Shown: one piece after another, positions 1 through 11,452 of the stretch
Numbering within the stretch: the first letter of the stretch is position 1
How the letters are laid out: every line of letters starts with the position of its first letter
Source of the DNA: Incurvaria masculella
Taxonomy: Eukaryota; Arthropoda; Insecta; Lepidoptera; Incurvariidae
NCBI GenBank assembly: GCA_946894095.1
Contig: OX335649.1
Span: forward strand, 15,642,001 to 15,706,000
Direction of reading: 5' to 3'
Length of the DNA: 64,000 nt
Notes under the pieces: model-generated
What the model was told of the DNA's origin: nothing
The model's input: only the letters and a program-made list of their open reading frames with translations
The model's database searches: none
Position numbers and translations under genes: made by a program

Positions 1-2026
1 CAACTTAAGGGTGGTTTTACGAAAACAGACTGAGTATAGTGCGGCAATGCAGTTCTAGATGCCTTTCCTCTCGTTTTACTACCGTGTGTTTTAAACAGAC
101 TCATCCAAACCAGCTGAAGTTCCCCGCTCTGCTCGCGCCAGTTTCGTTTTCCGTCAGCTCCGTGCGCACTGAGCCTTCCAAGTACCAAGTCATTCACCAA
201 TGTTTTTATGTGACAGGACAGGAACAGCTAATACCACACCTACTGTAATAATGTGAACCCAAAACATCTCATTATCAGAAGCAGATTTGGAAGGAGTGTT
301 TTTGTGTCTTATGGCCAATTAACTCAACCAAAATATACTCCAAGAACTATTTATAGATCGCCAAAAAGGTGTTTTCGAGTTAAGAAATTAGCCGTTGGGT
401 GATAATTTCAGCTATGTGGGCTTCCGCAAAGAAATAAATATAACCAAGCTGTCAGCTGGATGAAGTTGGCGACGCAACAGAGCAATGCCGGACTCCTGTG
501 TTACGTTCATTATTTCAGACAAGTAGTCATCACATAACCGAGAACCGCTTGTGATTGACATTAGGCTTTTGAGAACGTACTATTTCTGCTTGCTTTCTGC
601 TTCTTGCGTTCATGCTTGATTGCATGCTATCCACCTTTGCACAGTACAGTAGTTATCTACTAGCCATTGTAAGTATAAGTATAAAAAATAAATACAATGA
701 CTGCAAAGTTCCTTATCGGTTCTTCGCCAGAAGTAATCGAACTGGCGAACAATACGAATCCGAGTGTGCAATATACGTCTAATGGAGGAAATAAAATTTA
801 CTGAAAGCTGAGTCATGCAGAAGGTTGACGACCCTGTCGCAAAGGATAGCTGGAAGTTCAGAGAAACCAATATGCTACCATAAGCTTTAAATTTTTATCA
901 AAAAACGCCATAAACGCATTGATGATACGCTCCATCTTTTTGCATAATAGGGAAGCAGTTGCTTCAAACCGGTAATGACATGTACAGATATTTAAGCTGC
1001 TGGTACGTGACCAGATAAGTAAGATAACGGAAAAGGCGTATAAGGATAGAAGTCAACTCCGGTTCCTTACCTTAATCACCAACGCTGGAACCATATCAGG
1101 GCGCAAACCTAGCAGGCATCGAGAAAGAGGAGCTACCACCGGACTATATTTAGCTCTCTCTACCATCTATATCTCTAGTGTGTTTTAACAGAGAGATAGG
1201 CAAATAAGTCAGTAGTGGGGCTGAAACAGAAATTTCACTTGACAAAAAAGGGACCAGCAACTATATCTGCTTGTCTGAACATTTTTACCATAGTGTTGTG
1301 ACTATTAAGGAGACCAGAATCCACAAGAGACCACAAAATTTATCCATTAGCTTCACTCAGGTGTCACGTGTTACTTTAGAAACGTAGACAGTATCACAGA
1401 CGCGGACAAAATTACCTCCAATCATGTATAATTCTAATCATCCAACTCACTTAGACACACAGGACACTTAGGGCACAGTAAACACTATTTGATCAGTAAG
1501 CAAGGTTCCGTTTTATTGAATTTGGTTTCAATAACATGTTGCATTTCGGCTTACATTGCATATGTAGATATGATAGTACAACACATGCTAACTACCTGTG
1601 GCCAACAGCTATCAGAGAGCTAAAACAAACAGAGAAATTTAAAGAAAACAATTCTAAAACATTGCAGTTCATACTTCCGTTTCTTTTTAACAATAATATT
1701 CTAAATGGTATGCATTTCTGTTTTCAATAATTTATTCTGCGTGAATTTGTAAGAATAAAATCTATTAGACTTTCACAATTGTCACCATATCGTGCCGATC
1801 CCTCGGACATTATTCTGGACAATAAGCATTTTATTAAGAAATGTCACATGAGCATTTTTAACCACCTACAACACCTCAATCGATCACAGATAAGCATTCC
1901 AAATGGTACTAGGGTACTAGGCTAAGTCATCAACAAGCTATTTTGTTTCGTAATTTTTGATTACAAGTTTTGGTGCCAATTTTATTATTGCGTAAAAGTA
2001 AAATATTTTTAAACTGATAATTATAA
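1..2026. other. AT-rich stretch without recognisable gene
   Basis: I see no exon, RNA gene or complete mobile element here. Open frames are short (under 90 codons) and match nothing I know. The only recognisable piece is a degenerate SINE tail near 203-258, listed separately. Confidence 0.5.
203..258 (-). repeat. Degenerate 3' tail of the main SINE family
   Basis: The plus strand reads T-run, ATGTGAC, then a decayed copy of the GGACATGGATGGCTAATACC block and the ATATTAGCCC-like block that end every minus-strand copy of the main SINE in this window. Only about 55 bp remain, so this is an old truncated copy. Confidence 0.45.
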
Positions 2027-2342
2027 CTGGCTGTGGGTTGGAGTCCACGCAAAACTTACCTACGTTACACGTTACTTACTTACTAGGTGCAGAAAGGTTC
2101 TGCCGGCAAATGCTTTTTTCTTAAATTGCCACCAAATGTCACCGAAGCTCTAAATGGGAATTATTGCATGTTTCTCATTAAATCATGCTATTTCGGCTCG
2201 AACGATCTTGATGAAATTTGATAGATGGATACACTGTTCTGGACCAGTTTGACCCTATTTTGGATCAGTCATGTGGGTCACTTTTTATCCATGAAATAAT
2301 TTAGCCCGAACTAACGCGAGCGGAGCCGGGTACCGCAGCCAG
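2027..2342 (+). mobile_element. Helitron 3' fragment (non-autonomous)
   Basis: About 316 bp match the right-hand ends of the larger Helitron copies at 10092-11370 and 11453-12422. It begins in the GGCTGTGGGTTGGAGTCCAC block and runs to a GC-rich terminal hairpin, CGAGCGGAGCCGGG, followed by TACCGCAGCCAG. The expected Helitron terminus CTAG is mutated to CCAG here. The 5' part is missing. No Rep/helicase coding sequence is present, so this is a dead non-autonomous fragment. Confidence 0.65.
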
Positions 2343-2460
2343 TATTTATATATTTTCATGCATGCTCTACGATTACGTGGGGTTGACATTTACGAAATAC
2401 TTCGTCAATTTGATCATGATACGTTCTCCTAGTTTTCCCGGATGAGATTGTCAAAAAGCT

Positions 2461-2582
2461 TTTTTTTTTTATGTAACTGGACAAGGATTGCTAAATACAA
2501 CACCCACTGCCATGATATTAGCCCACCGTACCTTATTCAACACACCGTATTTCCGAGAAAATTAGCTGCCGTGCCAGGACAG
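2461..2582 (-). repeat. SINE tail fragment, main family
   Basis: A T-run (minus-strand A-tail) is followed by ATGTAACTGGACA, the CATGATATTAGCCC block, the ACACCG...GAGAAAATTAG block and TGCCAGGAC, in the order seen in full-length copies such as 47205-47609. The body and head are missing. Confidence 0.65.
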
Positions 2583-2869
2583 AATGTTACGTTGTCAATT
2601 CGAACGATAACGAAACGTAAACTCTACGTGCAAGAAAGCTGGCAACGCTCCCATACCTGTCCATATCCCACCTAGAAAAACTAAACGATCCCGTCCCATT
2701 TGCCTATCTATAACCCAATATTTACCCATCGTCAGAAGCAGGTCGACGAACGTTACGTCACGACCAATACTTTTCAGGTTATTTTCAAAATCTGATTACA
2801 ATGCTTCAAATGTAGATGTCACTGAAACTCCAATTAATGAGATAACGGTAATTTCGAATTTCGAATCTA

Positions 2870-3080
2870 GTATTCGATAATCGTATACCAGATTCCTCAG
2901 ATTTCCGGACATTCCTCGGACCCCTACCAGATTTCCCGGACTCCCACCTGAGATTACTGAGATTACTAAACAATTGTACACCACATTTCTAAGATGTCCA
3001 GATTCCTTAAGATTACTCCAGATTTCCAGAGAGTCCCACTTGAGATTACTGAGATTACTAAGCAATTTTAAGTACACCAG
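2870..3080. repeat. Degenerate minisatellite-like tandem repeat
   Basis: Two imperfect units of roughly 90-95 bp each contain the block CCTGAGATTACTGAGATTAC (or a one-base variant) followed by TAA(A/G)CAATT and ACACCA, and are interspersed with shorter CAGATTTCC repeats. It reads open on the minus strand only because the unit is low-complexity; I do not treat that frame as a gene. Confidence 0.55.
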
Positions 3081-3922
3081 ATTCCCTAAGTGACTGAAAC
3101 CTCGGCTCAATGCTTAATGCATTAGTCGCATAAAACGTATATGAGTTGTGGCAATGTAAAGTTTATTAATAGTCAAATTATTAATGTCATTAAATATTAT
3201 TGTTTTCTGAAAGTGTTTTAGAAGCAGTGCTTAGTGCAATGCAATCAAAGTTTGCGTTTAATCTACGTTTTATTGCAATCGTGACAAAAATAATTTATTT
3301 TAATCCAAACGTTGCGTAAAGGGCCAAATAAGAAAGGAACTAAATTGATCTGCATTCAATGTTTGTGCTATTATAATATCGTAATCACATTATATTCATT
3401 TGCCAAACGGTCTATTAAAAGCGCGCTGGCCCTGCTTTGTTCACATTCTGCATTCTGTAAAAAATTTGCAATGGGCGTGCGTGACTCTGTGAAATAAAAG
3501 TACATTTATAAATTGAACAACATAGTTATCCATAGCACATGTACATGCATGGCCGCGCCAATTTTCTGTACATTGTGAGCCGATGCAATTGGAAAAAAAT
3601 ACAACGTTTTGAAATGGAAATACCGTATACGTAGTAAGGAAGTGCTAAAAGTTATTTTGAGAAAATCTGAGTTATTTAAATTTATTGTAATTTTATATTT
3701 AAATTTAATCTTAATAATAATATTTAATAATAAAACGCAGGCTCAGGATCGAGTGCACGAAAGGACAAAAAATCTAAATCAACGTCAATGCATGATTAAA
3801 CACGTCACTTGGTATGGACAGTATGTACTGTATGCAATGATTTACTGTACGTATGTACATTGATTAATTCAACCGTCTCTTTATGTAATTGGGGCTCAGT
3901 CAGTCAGTCAGCGTGTTTGCGT
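3081..3922. other. AT-rich stretch, no gene seen
   Basis: No exon-like reading frame or complete element is recognisable. A short CAGT run lies near 3897-3912, next to the LINE remnant that follows. Confidence 0.45.
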
Positions 3923-4062
3923 TTACTGCTGGACATACGCGTCTTCAATTTTTCTCCAGTCCTCCCGACCCTCAGCGGCACTGAACCACTGCTTTCCTCC
4001 GACGCACTTGATGTCGTCGTCCCACCTGGCGGGTGTTCTTCCCACACTCCGTTTTCCTGTTC
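3923..4062 (-). pseudogene. Decayed C-terminus of an RTE/endonuclease-RT type LINE
   Basis: Read on the minus strand, the stretch gives GKRSVGRTPARWDDDIKCVG, continuing with a KQW motif, a D-W-R-K segment and the ending AYVQQ followed by stop at 3923-3925. This is the characteristic last 45-50 residues of the polyprotein of RTE-like LINEs common in arthropods (established family pattern: RPPxRWxDDI...WxxxAxDRxxWRxLEEAYVQQW). Upstream reverse transcriptase and endonuclease domains are absent, and the final W of the usual QQW ending is replaced by the stop. It is a 5'-truncated, inactive relic. Confidence 0.65.
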
Positions 4063-4569
4063 ACGGCCGCCAGTGTAGGACACGGTTACTGGCAATGGGG
4101 TGGTCACGTCAGCGGGGCTCAGTATTGTATGTTTATCGAAGATGGTAAGCGAATGCCATCTGTGGGCTGCGCTGAGAAACAAGAACAGGCATCAACAAGC
4201 TCAGCTTGCACGTGGGTATTTCAAATCTACCATCGGTAGCAGCAGTGACTGAGTGTTCAGAACTGATGTCGCTAGATGGCGCTCAACTACAATTTTTGTG
4301 ACATCAACTTCTAAAAGTGTTCCCATTTATGTCGCTCGTTCCGAACAATAAAAAGTATCTGGAAAAAATCTCAAAATAGTAATAGACTTTGAAGCAATAA
4401 ACATTAAATGAAACATGAAGCAATAAGCATATTCCTATACTTATTAATATTATAGATTCTATAGAAGACTGTACGGGAAAAAAGATAGGGCGGACAGCTT
4501 GAAAACACCCAATGAGCCGTCTTTTTTTTAGTTTCGTCGGCTTTTACGGATTGTAGTTTAGCCTGCAAT
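4063..4569. other. No gene seen
   Basis: AT-rich sequence with no recognised exon or element between the LINE relic and the next SINE. Confidence 0.4.
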
Positions 4570-4935
4570 TATATGTGACTAAACATGGATGGCTATCACC
4601 ATACCCACCGTCATGGTATGCGCACAGACCGTATTCGGTGTTGGCAGGACCTTCCCTTGATAAGCACGGCTACATTAAACTGAAAGGAAAACACGGACAA
4701 TTTTTCATTGCCGCTTCGACCTTCTTTTCATTCAATGCGATGGTACCAACCCGGGCAGGCATAACCCTACCACCTAGTAGGGGAAGGGGACCTACAGTTT
4801 TACCTGGAATCCGTACAACGGCCAGCCTCAACGGTTAAAAATGGTCACCCATCCAGAACCAAACCGCGCTCAGAGGTGCTTCCCTAGCTTATCGATTTGC
4901 AAGGCGTCGCACACTGAGGTACCGAGGCTGACAAC
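4570..4935 (-). repeat. SINE with 5S-rRNA-like head, main body
   Basis: On the minus strand the order is: a head resembling the 3' half of 5S rRNA, with GATGGGTGACC at about 4842-4852 (the internal control box C region of 5S genes), then the GTTGAGGCTGGCC joint, then the shared SINE body (GTAAAACTGTAGGTCCCC, CCTACTAGGTGGTAGGG, GGTTGGTACCATCGCATTG, GCGGCAATGAAAAATTGTCC, AAGGGAAGGTCCTG) and a tail ending in CACAT. Almost complete but diverged. It should be compared with tRNA-headed copies of the same body, such as 23802-24209. Confidence 0.7.
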
Positions 4936-5595
4936 CTACTCTAATCATTAATCAATCATTAATCATGTAGGGTTGCATACCATTTCAACATAGCCAAGGG
5001 GGCCTTGGGGGCAAAAACGTTGGGAAACACCTGCGTTAAATCAATACGTTAATTTAATACCTTATCATTTAGTCTCCGCATGATATTTGGGGTAGACAAT
5101 ATTTTGCAAGGTGCTTTTTGTAATGTGTACGCGTTTTTGAAAAAGTCGTGGTGTGTTAATAGATATTTTGAGATAAAAACTAACAATCTATAATGTTACT
5201 ACAACATACAACAATGTTATATATCGCCGGAGAATTAGATCGGCGGTACAGCTACGAAATGACGTTAAGAATTCCGCTGAACATCGCCGCATCGACTCTT
5301 CGTCGAGTAATCTTTGGAACTTTATTGTCTCCCGGGAGCCGAGCCAGTTCGCTCTTTATGGATTTTTAACTCAATCAGCCTTCCGGTAAAAAAGGAATTA
5401 ATGACTACGGTTAGCCATTTTATAGGAGGAATGCGATAAAAGCTTAACTACCGACCGCATTGGCACTTTAATCGGTTTTGGGCCACTAAACCTGCTATCC
5501 GAATGTAATGCTAGAGCTAGTGAGCCACGAACTTTATCGGAAGACGAAACGGTCGTCACAATGTATGTAGTTTGTAATGTACCAAATCCGTTACA
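4936..5595. other. No gene seen
   Basis: Unassigned AT-rich sequence. Nothing in it matches another repeat in this window. Confidence 0.4.
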
Positions 5596-5703
5596 GTTTG
5601 TAGCTCAGGGGCGCGGCGACTTGCCTTGGATTTAAATGACGACTGCGAGCTGTTTGTTCGTAATCCATGTAAACTTGTAGGTCCCGTTCCCCTACTGACA
5701 GTT
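5596..5703 (+). repeat. 5' fragment of tRNA-headed SINE
   Basis: A tRNA-like start (TAGCTCAGGGGCGC, resembling box A) runs into GCGAGCTGTT, AATCCATGTAAA and GTAGGTCCC, then stops at CCCTACT. The B box region is largely deleted and the body is missing. Confidence 0.5.
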
Positions 5704-6257
5704 TAAAACCACAAAAGCGCCATCAAGCATGTATTTAGTGAATTAGGAAACTTTTTATTAATAAAAAGATTCCGTCACAGCAAATTATTTCAGACCTCCA
5801 AGCAGATTTTTGAAAACAGGCGCTCAGCCTTTACCACTCATATCAATCAAAACCGAAGCGTAGATCCGAATTACTTTCGAAAGCACTGACGGCGTAAGCG
5901 ATAACCTAGCCCAGGTAAAGCGATATATTAATTTAAGAGGCCTACATTTAAGCTCGTACGTAGAGATCTCTTTAGTACGAGGGAGTACAATTTATAGCGC
6001 GGAGAGGCCGTTAATCTTTATACAGCGAGGCGCGGTTCACAGACTCCACTCTTGAGGGCTCGGGCGGACTACACTCTTGTTTACTCGGGTGGGAAGGTAA
6101 TTACTGTTATGTTTTTCAGTAATTATCATTTAAAATTATACAAACGCCTGTGCGTCTCTTTTAGAAACAACGTTTTCTGAGCTCCTAATAAGCCGTAGGC
6201 ATTGACGAACATTGCCACATTTATTTGTATGGTCTTGAGGTAACTTGCTGAAGTGGA
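5704..6257. other. No gene seen
   Basis: Unassigned sequence with moderate GC near 5990-6070. No supported exon. Confidence 0.4.
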
Positions 6258-6338
6258 GTAGTTCCAATGAGGTGTGTTCGGCCAATATCATGATAGTTGG
6301 TGTAGCATTAGCCATCCATGTCCAGTCACATAAAAATA
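6258..6338 (+). repeat. SINE 3' tail fragment
   Basis: The plus strand shows GAGGTGTGTTCGGC, AATATCATGATAGTTG, ATTAGCCATCCATGTCC and AGTCACATAAAAA, which is the end of the main SINE body plus A-tail. Confidence 0.6.
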
Positions 6339-6986
6339 TATCCAACGTAAACTGGAAATAAATATCAAGACGCATTATAATTTAATAAACTGCTTTTCAA
6401 CTATCTTTCTAACGGCAGTTAAACATTTGTTTTGTAATCTTTTAAAGTTGCAGCAGATGCAGCAGCATGGGCAGTGTAGCTCCGGTTTTTTGCCGGGGCA
6501 AGTTTGGAGTACCTTGCAAATCCACTTAATATCACACGGCTAGCTCAGGTGATAGGGCAGCGTGGTGTCCTGCTGGCCCTTCCTCTTCTTTGTTTGTTGG
6601 GCACCTCAATAAAACTATGGTTTGCCCACACTTGTAGCATAACACTTCACTCTTCACATCGATAAAAGTCTCTCAAGAAAACTAAACTTGCCCAAATCAG
6701 TCGTAAATATCTTCAGTCTCGTAGCTAGCGGGCACTTCGGTCGCGCCCGCCACGAGAGTGTTTTTCTCTTTTCGTTTTTTTCGTCTTGAGGCCGAAAACC
6801 GCGGGTAGGTAGAATTAGAGGGAAATTTGAAATAAGTAAAATTCCTATGTGGACTCTGTACTGAAATTACATCCGTTACAGCAGTTTTTGGTTGATGTCA
6901 TTAGTGTAAAACAACTACTTGTTTATTTTCGTTCTCAATAAATACTTAACTGCAAAAAATAACGTAAGAGAAGACTCGAGCCGCCA
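6339..6986. other. No gene seen
   Basis: AT-rich, unassigned sequence upstream of the retroelement relic. Confidence 0.4.
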
Positions 6987-7365
6987 GGAGTTTTCCGCGA
7001 CGATGGCAAGAGGCCGGACGGCATCACTCTTCTGCCATGGAAGCAGGGGAGAGCCCTGATCTGGGACGTGGCTTGCGCAGACACCGCAGCCCCCAGCCAC
7101 GTGGAGTGCTCTTCGGTTATGCTGCAGCAAAGGCGATGCTTTTAAAACATAACAAATACATTTCAGCAAAATCGAACAACGAGTTCGTCGGCTTTGCTGT
7201 GGAGACTCTTGGAGATGGGAGCCCAGACGCCAAAAATCTATTTAAATAGCTTAGTAGATTGCTCATTGAGGCGTCTGGGGACAAACGTGCGCCCAGCTAT
7301 CTTAGGCAGAAGCCATTAGCCATTTTGCGGGGGAACGCGATGATGGAGGAATATTGTAATCTTTA
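6987..7365 (+). pseudogene. Frameshifted C-terminal domain of a reverse-transcriptase element
   Basis: In frame from 6999 the sequence reads [17 protein letters not shown], then [11 protein letters not shown] and A-P-S-H. Near 7110 it must shift frame to continue with KHNKYISAKSNNEFVGFAVE, TLG and PDAKNLF. A further stop at 7247-7249 precedes LLIEASGDKRAPSYLRQK, then RGNAM, and a stop at 7363-7365. The series RPDG - WD.T - KY - F.P.AVETLG - SGD.R..SYL.QR - RGNA is the conserved C-terminal block of a group of invertebrate retroelement polyproteins with reverse transcriptase (known pattern; exact clade not assigned). At least one frameshift and one stop show it is inactive. The higher GC content than its neighbours fits a former coding sequence. 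Confidence 0.6.
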
Positions 7366-8582
7366 AGTATTCAGATGTCATTCCTTTTTCTTTTTTCATT
7401 TCTCATCTACTTGTATCGAGTGAAATTATAATAATATAACTTCTAGTTAGACTGACATAAAAAGAACAACTGAATAAAAATATTCTTGAATGCAACTCTG
7501 ATGTACGTCCTAATAACAAAATACATTAGAATTATTTTCACTAGCGCTAGTTTAAAAGTAAGTTACCCGATTTTTTTTTATTTCAACTAACGACTCCTTG
7601 CTAGCTGCCGGTGACGTACAAACATAAAAGCTTTTTTTATTTATAGTCTCAGACAAAGACCAGCTGATATAGTATTTATAGTAGGTAAGAACGAGAAAAA
7701 CTGCTTCAATCTGTCGAAGATGGTGACATTTTGAAGTTATATGTCAACTTATAAGTTCGAATCTTTTTTTTTTAGTTTCGAATCTTTGTCTTTTTTCAAC
7801 CACTAGCGGACGTAGCGTACGTATTTATGTAGATTTTTTTAACCTTTCCTAACCGAACACAACGTTTCATACAATGTTTTTTATTAGGTTAGAATCGCTT
7901 CACATTGATGAATCTGCATTGGTGTTTGTTATTTACACACTATTGAAGTAGCTACGGAGATATTAAGGCGTAATTACCGACAGTTCGTCTCAGTACGTAT
8001 AGATATTATAAATTATATATGTAATAAGATTATAATATTATATTTTATGCATATGCCTTTACATTGGACCATACTGATAACTGTATAAAAAATTTTTCAG
8101 GATTTGACTACACAGCAGTCGCATCGCATGCATCTTGCTGATATAACTGGAGATATTGTTTAAATCAGGTCAATTTGTTAAAGTTCATAATAGTCATGTT
8201 TTGAAAGTGTCGCAAAATTAATGACTATTCTATAATTTAGTTTGTATATTCTTCTCTAAACGAGCTGGTCAACATTGTTTTTTTTCCAGATTTTTTAATT
8301 AGCCTTTTTAGAGCTACATTTCTCATGACGAAAAACGATTCCAACAATTAAAGTTTGGACCGTCATGTTTTAAATGATGGAAACTATTTACTTGTGTATT
8401 CTAGATTACTTAAATAAATAAATATGTCAATGCACTACAAATCAGCTTTGCGTTAAATAAATGTGCAAAGAATATTGAATTATTGTAAAAAAATATTGTT
8501 TCGAATGATTGTTTTGGATTTTACGCAATTCTGTAGGTTGGCCTTCAATACAGCCACCTATACCGGTTTTTCGTAAAAGAGG
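7366..8582. other. AT-rich stretch, no gene seen
   Basis: Homopolymer-rich AT DNA with no recognised exon or complete element. Confidence 0.45.
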
Positions 8583-8770
8583 TCTCCTTCTACACACTAG
8601 GTGGCAGGGTTAATCCCGCCCGGGTTTAATGAACGAGATGGTTGAATTCGCCATGGACGTATAATACAAGGAAGATCATGGTGGACCATGACGCCTATTT
8701 GCGTTGGAGTGTATTAGGCTAATCTCATGAAGGTGTGGTCATAGCAATCTCTGTCCAGTCACAAAAAAAA
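8583..8770 (+). repeat. 5'-truncated SINE, main family
   Basis: Begins at GGTCTCCTTC/ACTAGGTGGCAGGGTTAA, continues with CCGCCCGGGTT, an indel-rich body, GTATTAGGCTAATCTCATGA, and ends in TCCAGTCACAAAAAAAA. The head is missing. It is well diverged from the intact copies. Confidence 0.65.
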
Positions 8771-8840
8771 CCTGATCAAACCTGCCGCCTGTACCAAATT
8801 GTCCATTCTATGTCAGACACATCCTTTACAAGACATACCC

Positions 8841-9175
8841 TTAAGGTCGGCCCGTAAGCATCATAAAATTTCACCTCCCATACAAACGTAGTTTACTAAT
8901 CATTTGAAAAGCACTGTTCAACTTTCTTGATATTTACTATTAAATATTAGGCTACAAATGTCTGTGTCTGCATGTCACAGAGAAAACAAAATTCCTTTGA
9001 AGATTTTCTTTTTGCTTTCATTTCATTCTGTTTGGATTTTTCAAAAAAACAACAGCGTGCATACACAGATATTTGTTACCTGATATTAGATATTAAATAT
9101 CATTTTAATTAGAATTGCGGATTCCAAATGATTAGTAAACTACGTTTGTATGGGGGACATACCTTACGGGCCGTT
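8841..9175. mobile_element. MITE-like element with perfect 30-bp internal inverted repeat
   Basis: The arms at 8877-8906 and 9125-9154 are exact reverse complements over 30 bp (CCCATACAAACGTAGTTTAC and onward). The outer tips CGGCCCGTAAG (8848-8858) and CTTACGGGCCG (9163-9173) are also exact reverse complements. About 220 bp of AT-rich DNA lie between the arms and encode nothing. A half copy of the same element lies at 23546-23760. No clear target duplication is visible; both copies begin next to TTAAGGT. Confidence 0.75.
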
Positions 9176-10091
9176 CTCAATAAGACTCGCTCATTAGGTG
9201 GCATTCATAAACATATATATAAAACAAAAACAAAATATTATTTATTACGACTTAAGTAATTACGAGTAGTAATTCAATAATGACCAATCTGATCCAGATG
9301 CAAAAAAGGCAAGCCAGTGAAAAAATATTTGTTTTTTTCATCAAAGCTAATCCATTACATTTAATAAATCAAAATAAGTGTTTTAGAATAGGCGAATTCT
9401 TGATAAAAATGCTTAACTCAACCTATATTTCTTAGGACAAAATTAACCAATATTTCAATACTTTACATTATATTTATTCATTCTCTCGTTCAACAATACG
9501 AACAATATTACAGAATGAAATACAATTTGTTCTGCAACATTACATCTTTATACTGATTACTTGCTAATTTCTTAATATTTACACATTTTACTTTCAAGTA
9601 TTGCAAACTCATGTAGATATTAATGATCAATCAAAAAGAAGATATAGATGCAAGATATTTTTGGTAAACAAAACCAATACATGCAAGCCTTATAACGCTG
9701 CACAAACGTACATGAGTCATGAATTCAAGGTATATAGATTTTGCAATTACCGTCTTGTCACCAGAGCACCGAAAACGTCGTAACGAGTTTGATTGACGTA
9801 GTCAAAAACTTGCGAGGAGTAAGAAGTAGAGAGAGATGCCCTAGTCGGGGTTTAAAGTTATCACTCGTTTTAAAATGTGTCTATAAGCGAATTTAAATGT
9901 GCTAGCACTAGCTCACCTTACTGCTTCTTAAAATGTATTCGTTTAGGGTCATCTGTCTGTCATCCCCTAAGGAAGTATATTTGTGAAAATACTAGCGATA
10001 ACGTAAAACCCGAACAGCGGTACCTAATGAAGTTACAACATCTTCACGAAGTTGTAATATCCTATCGTAGGAGTCGATTACATATAATTGA
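9176..10091. other. AT-rich stretch, no gene seen
   Basis: No supported exon or repeat. Short open frames at 9601-9783 and 9877-10095 show no domain. Confidence 0.4.
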
Positions 10092-10374
10092 CTAGCTGCG
10101 GTACCCGGCTCCGCTCGGGTTAGTGTCGGCTAAATTATTTCATGGATAAAAAGTAGCCCACATGGCTGATCCAAAATAGGGTCAAACTGGTCCAGGACAA
10201 TGTATCCATCTACCAAATTCAAGATCGTTCGAGATGAAATAGCATGATTTAATGAGAAACATCCAATATTTCCCATTTAGAGCTTCGTTGAAATTTGGTA
10301 GCTATTTAAAAAAAAAGCATTTGCCGCCAGAACCTTTCTGCACTTGCACTGCAACTTAGTTTACCTAGTAAGTA

Positions 10375-10480
10375 AGTAACGTGTAACGTAAGTTTTGCGT
10401 GGACTCCAACCCACAGCTAGCCTCAACATCGAAAACAGTAACCCATCTCGAACCTGACTGCTCCCTCCCAGAGATCCTAT
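10375..10480 (-). repeat. 5S-SINE-like segment inside the Helitron
   Basis: On the minus strand this reads CAGGTTCGAGATGGGTTACT, a TTTTCGATGTTGAGGCT joint, then GGAGTCCACGCAAAACTTAC. This parallels the 5S-headed SINE head-to-body joint (GATGGGTGACC, CGTTGAGGCTGGC, GGAATCCACGTAAAA) at 23420-23480. The same segment occurs in the partner Helitron at about 12050-12130. It suggests an old SINE capture by the Helitron lineage (inference). Confidence 0.45.
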
Positions 10481-11292
10481 ACATTGATAAAATACGCACA
10501 TAAATCGGGTAAGTGGTTCGCAAGTTATAAGAATTTAACACTCACTGCTCACCCTTCAAGTAATGAAGCGTTATATTATGTAACCTATAAGTTTTGAGTA
10601 GAATCAGGCTAGACGTAGATACAATCCGCATCTAAATCGAGTAATTGGTTCTCAAGGATTTTGCCAAGTAGTCCTAAAGTTGCGGGAAATACCAAGCCGT
10701 ACTTCGGTACAATTAGTAAAAGTAAGCGAGCCCCCCCCTCCAGCCGCCGCCCTCCCGCCGAGCCGTGCATAGCATTGCAGTTTGTATGACAGCCACATCT
10801 TAGCGTTAGCGGAACTGAATTCTATTTAGCCTTTCCTAATTCCCGGGTAGTCAAATGTACGTGTACTAAGTTTCATCTCATGCGGATAATCGGTTTAAGA
10901 GTTATGGAGGAACATACATACATACATACCGAAATGATTTCTAAAAAAGTTTTAGTATCATAAATAAAGTCTACAAACGTCTGCCCTCATGCGTCTGCCC
11001 GTGCTCGGGTAGCGCAATCAGCCATGAGCGACTTCTTCCCCCCCCCTCAGCCGCTCCCGTCGCACCGCCCGCCCCGCCCCCGCCGCCGCTCCCGACACCG
11101 CCCCCGGCCCCGCTCCCCTTGGTGTGAAGTAGCGCTACCGGCATCATTTTTGCAGCCCCGTGAAAGTTCGAAAGCCCATGGGCACAATATCTTTATAAAT
11201 TGTAGCCTATATGTTTTTCTGATGTATAAGCTATATGGTTGTAAAGTTTCATTAAAATCCATTCAGTAGTTTTTACGTGAAAGAGTAACAAA

Positions 11293-11335
11293 CATCCATC
11301 CATCCATCCATCCATCCATCCATCCATCCATCCAT
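11293..11335 (+). repeat. CATC microsatellite
   Basis: Almost eleven uninterrupted copies of the 4-bp unit CATC (43 bp). It lies just inside the Helitron 5' end, a place where lepidopteran Helitrons often carry tetranucleotide repeats. Confidence 0.95.
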
Positions 11336-11452
11336 TATTACAAACTTTCCCCTTTATAATATTTATTAGATTATTAAAGATTAAATACAATTTCCGAATC
11401 GATAAAATAATTACTAGTAGTTAGTAGCAGTGAAAAACTTTGTTTTATCTAA

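Larger units (their letters stand above)
10092..11370 (-). mobile_element. Non-autonomous Helitron, minus strand
   Basis: On the minus strand the element starts with TC (plus 11369-11370), preceded by A, in TCTAATAAATATTATAAA, a variant of the 5' end typical of lepidopteran Helitrons. It ends with a GC-rich hairpin (CCCGAGCGGAGCCGGG) and CAGCTAG at 10092-10095, followed by T. That gives an A-T insertion site, TC start and CTAG end, as in Helitrons. Internally it holds a (CATC)n tract, two C/G-rich segments (about 10728-10765 and 11036-11120) and a 5S-SINE-like stretch near 10375-10475. No Rep/helicase is encoded. Confidence 0.65.

Noticed and set aside
11293..11335. CRISPR-like array
   Set aside because: It is a simple CATC microsatellite without spacers. 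No CRISPR array is present in the window.
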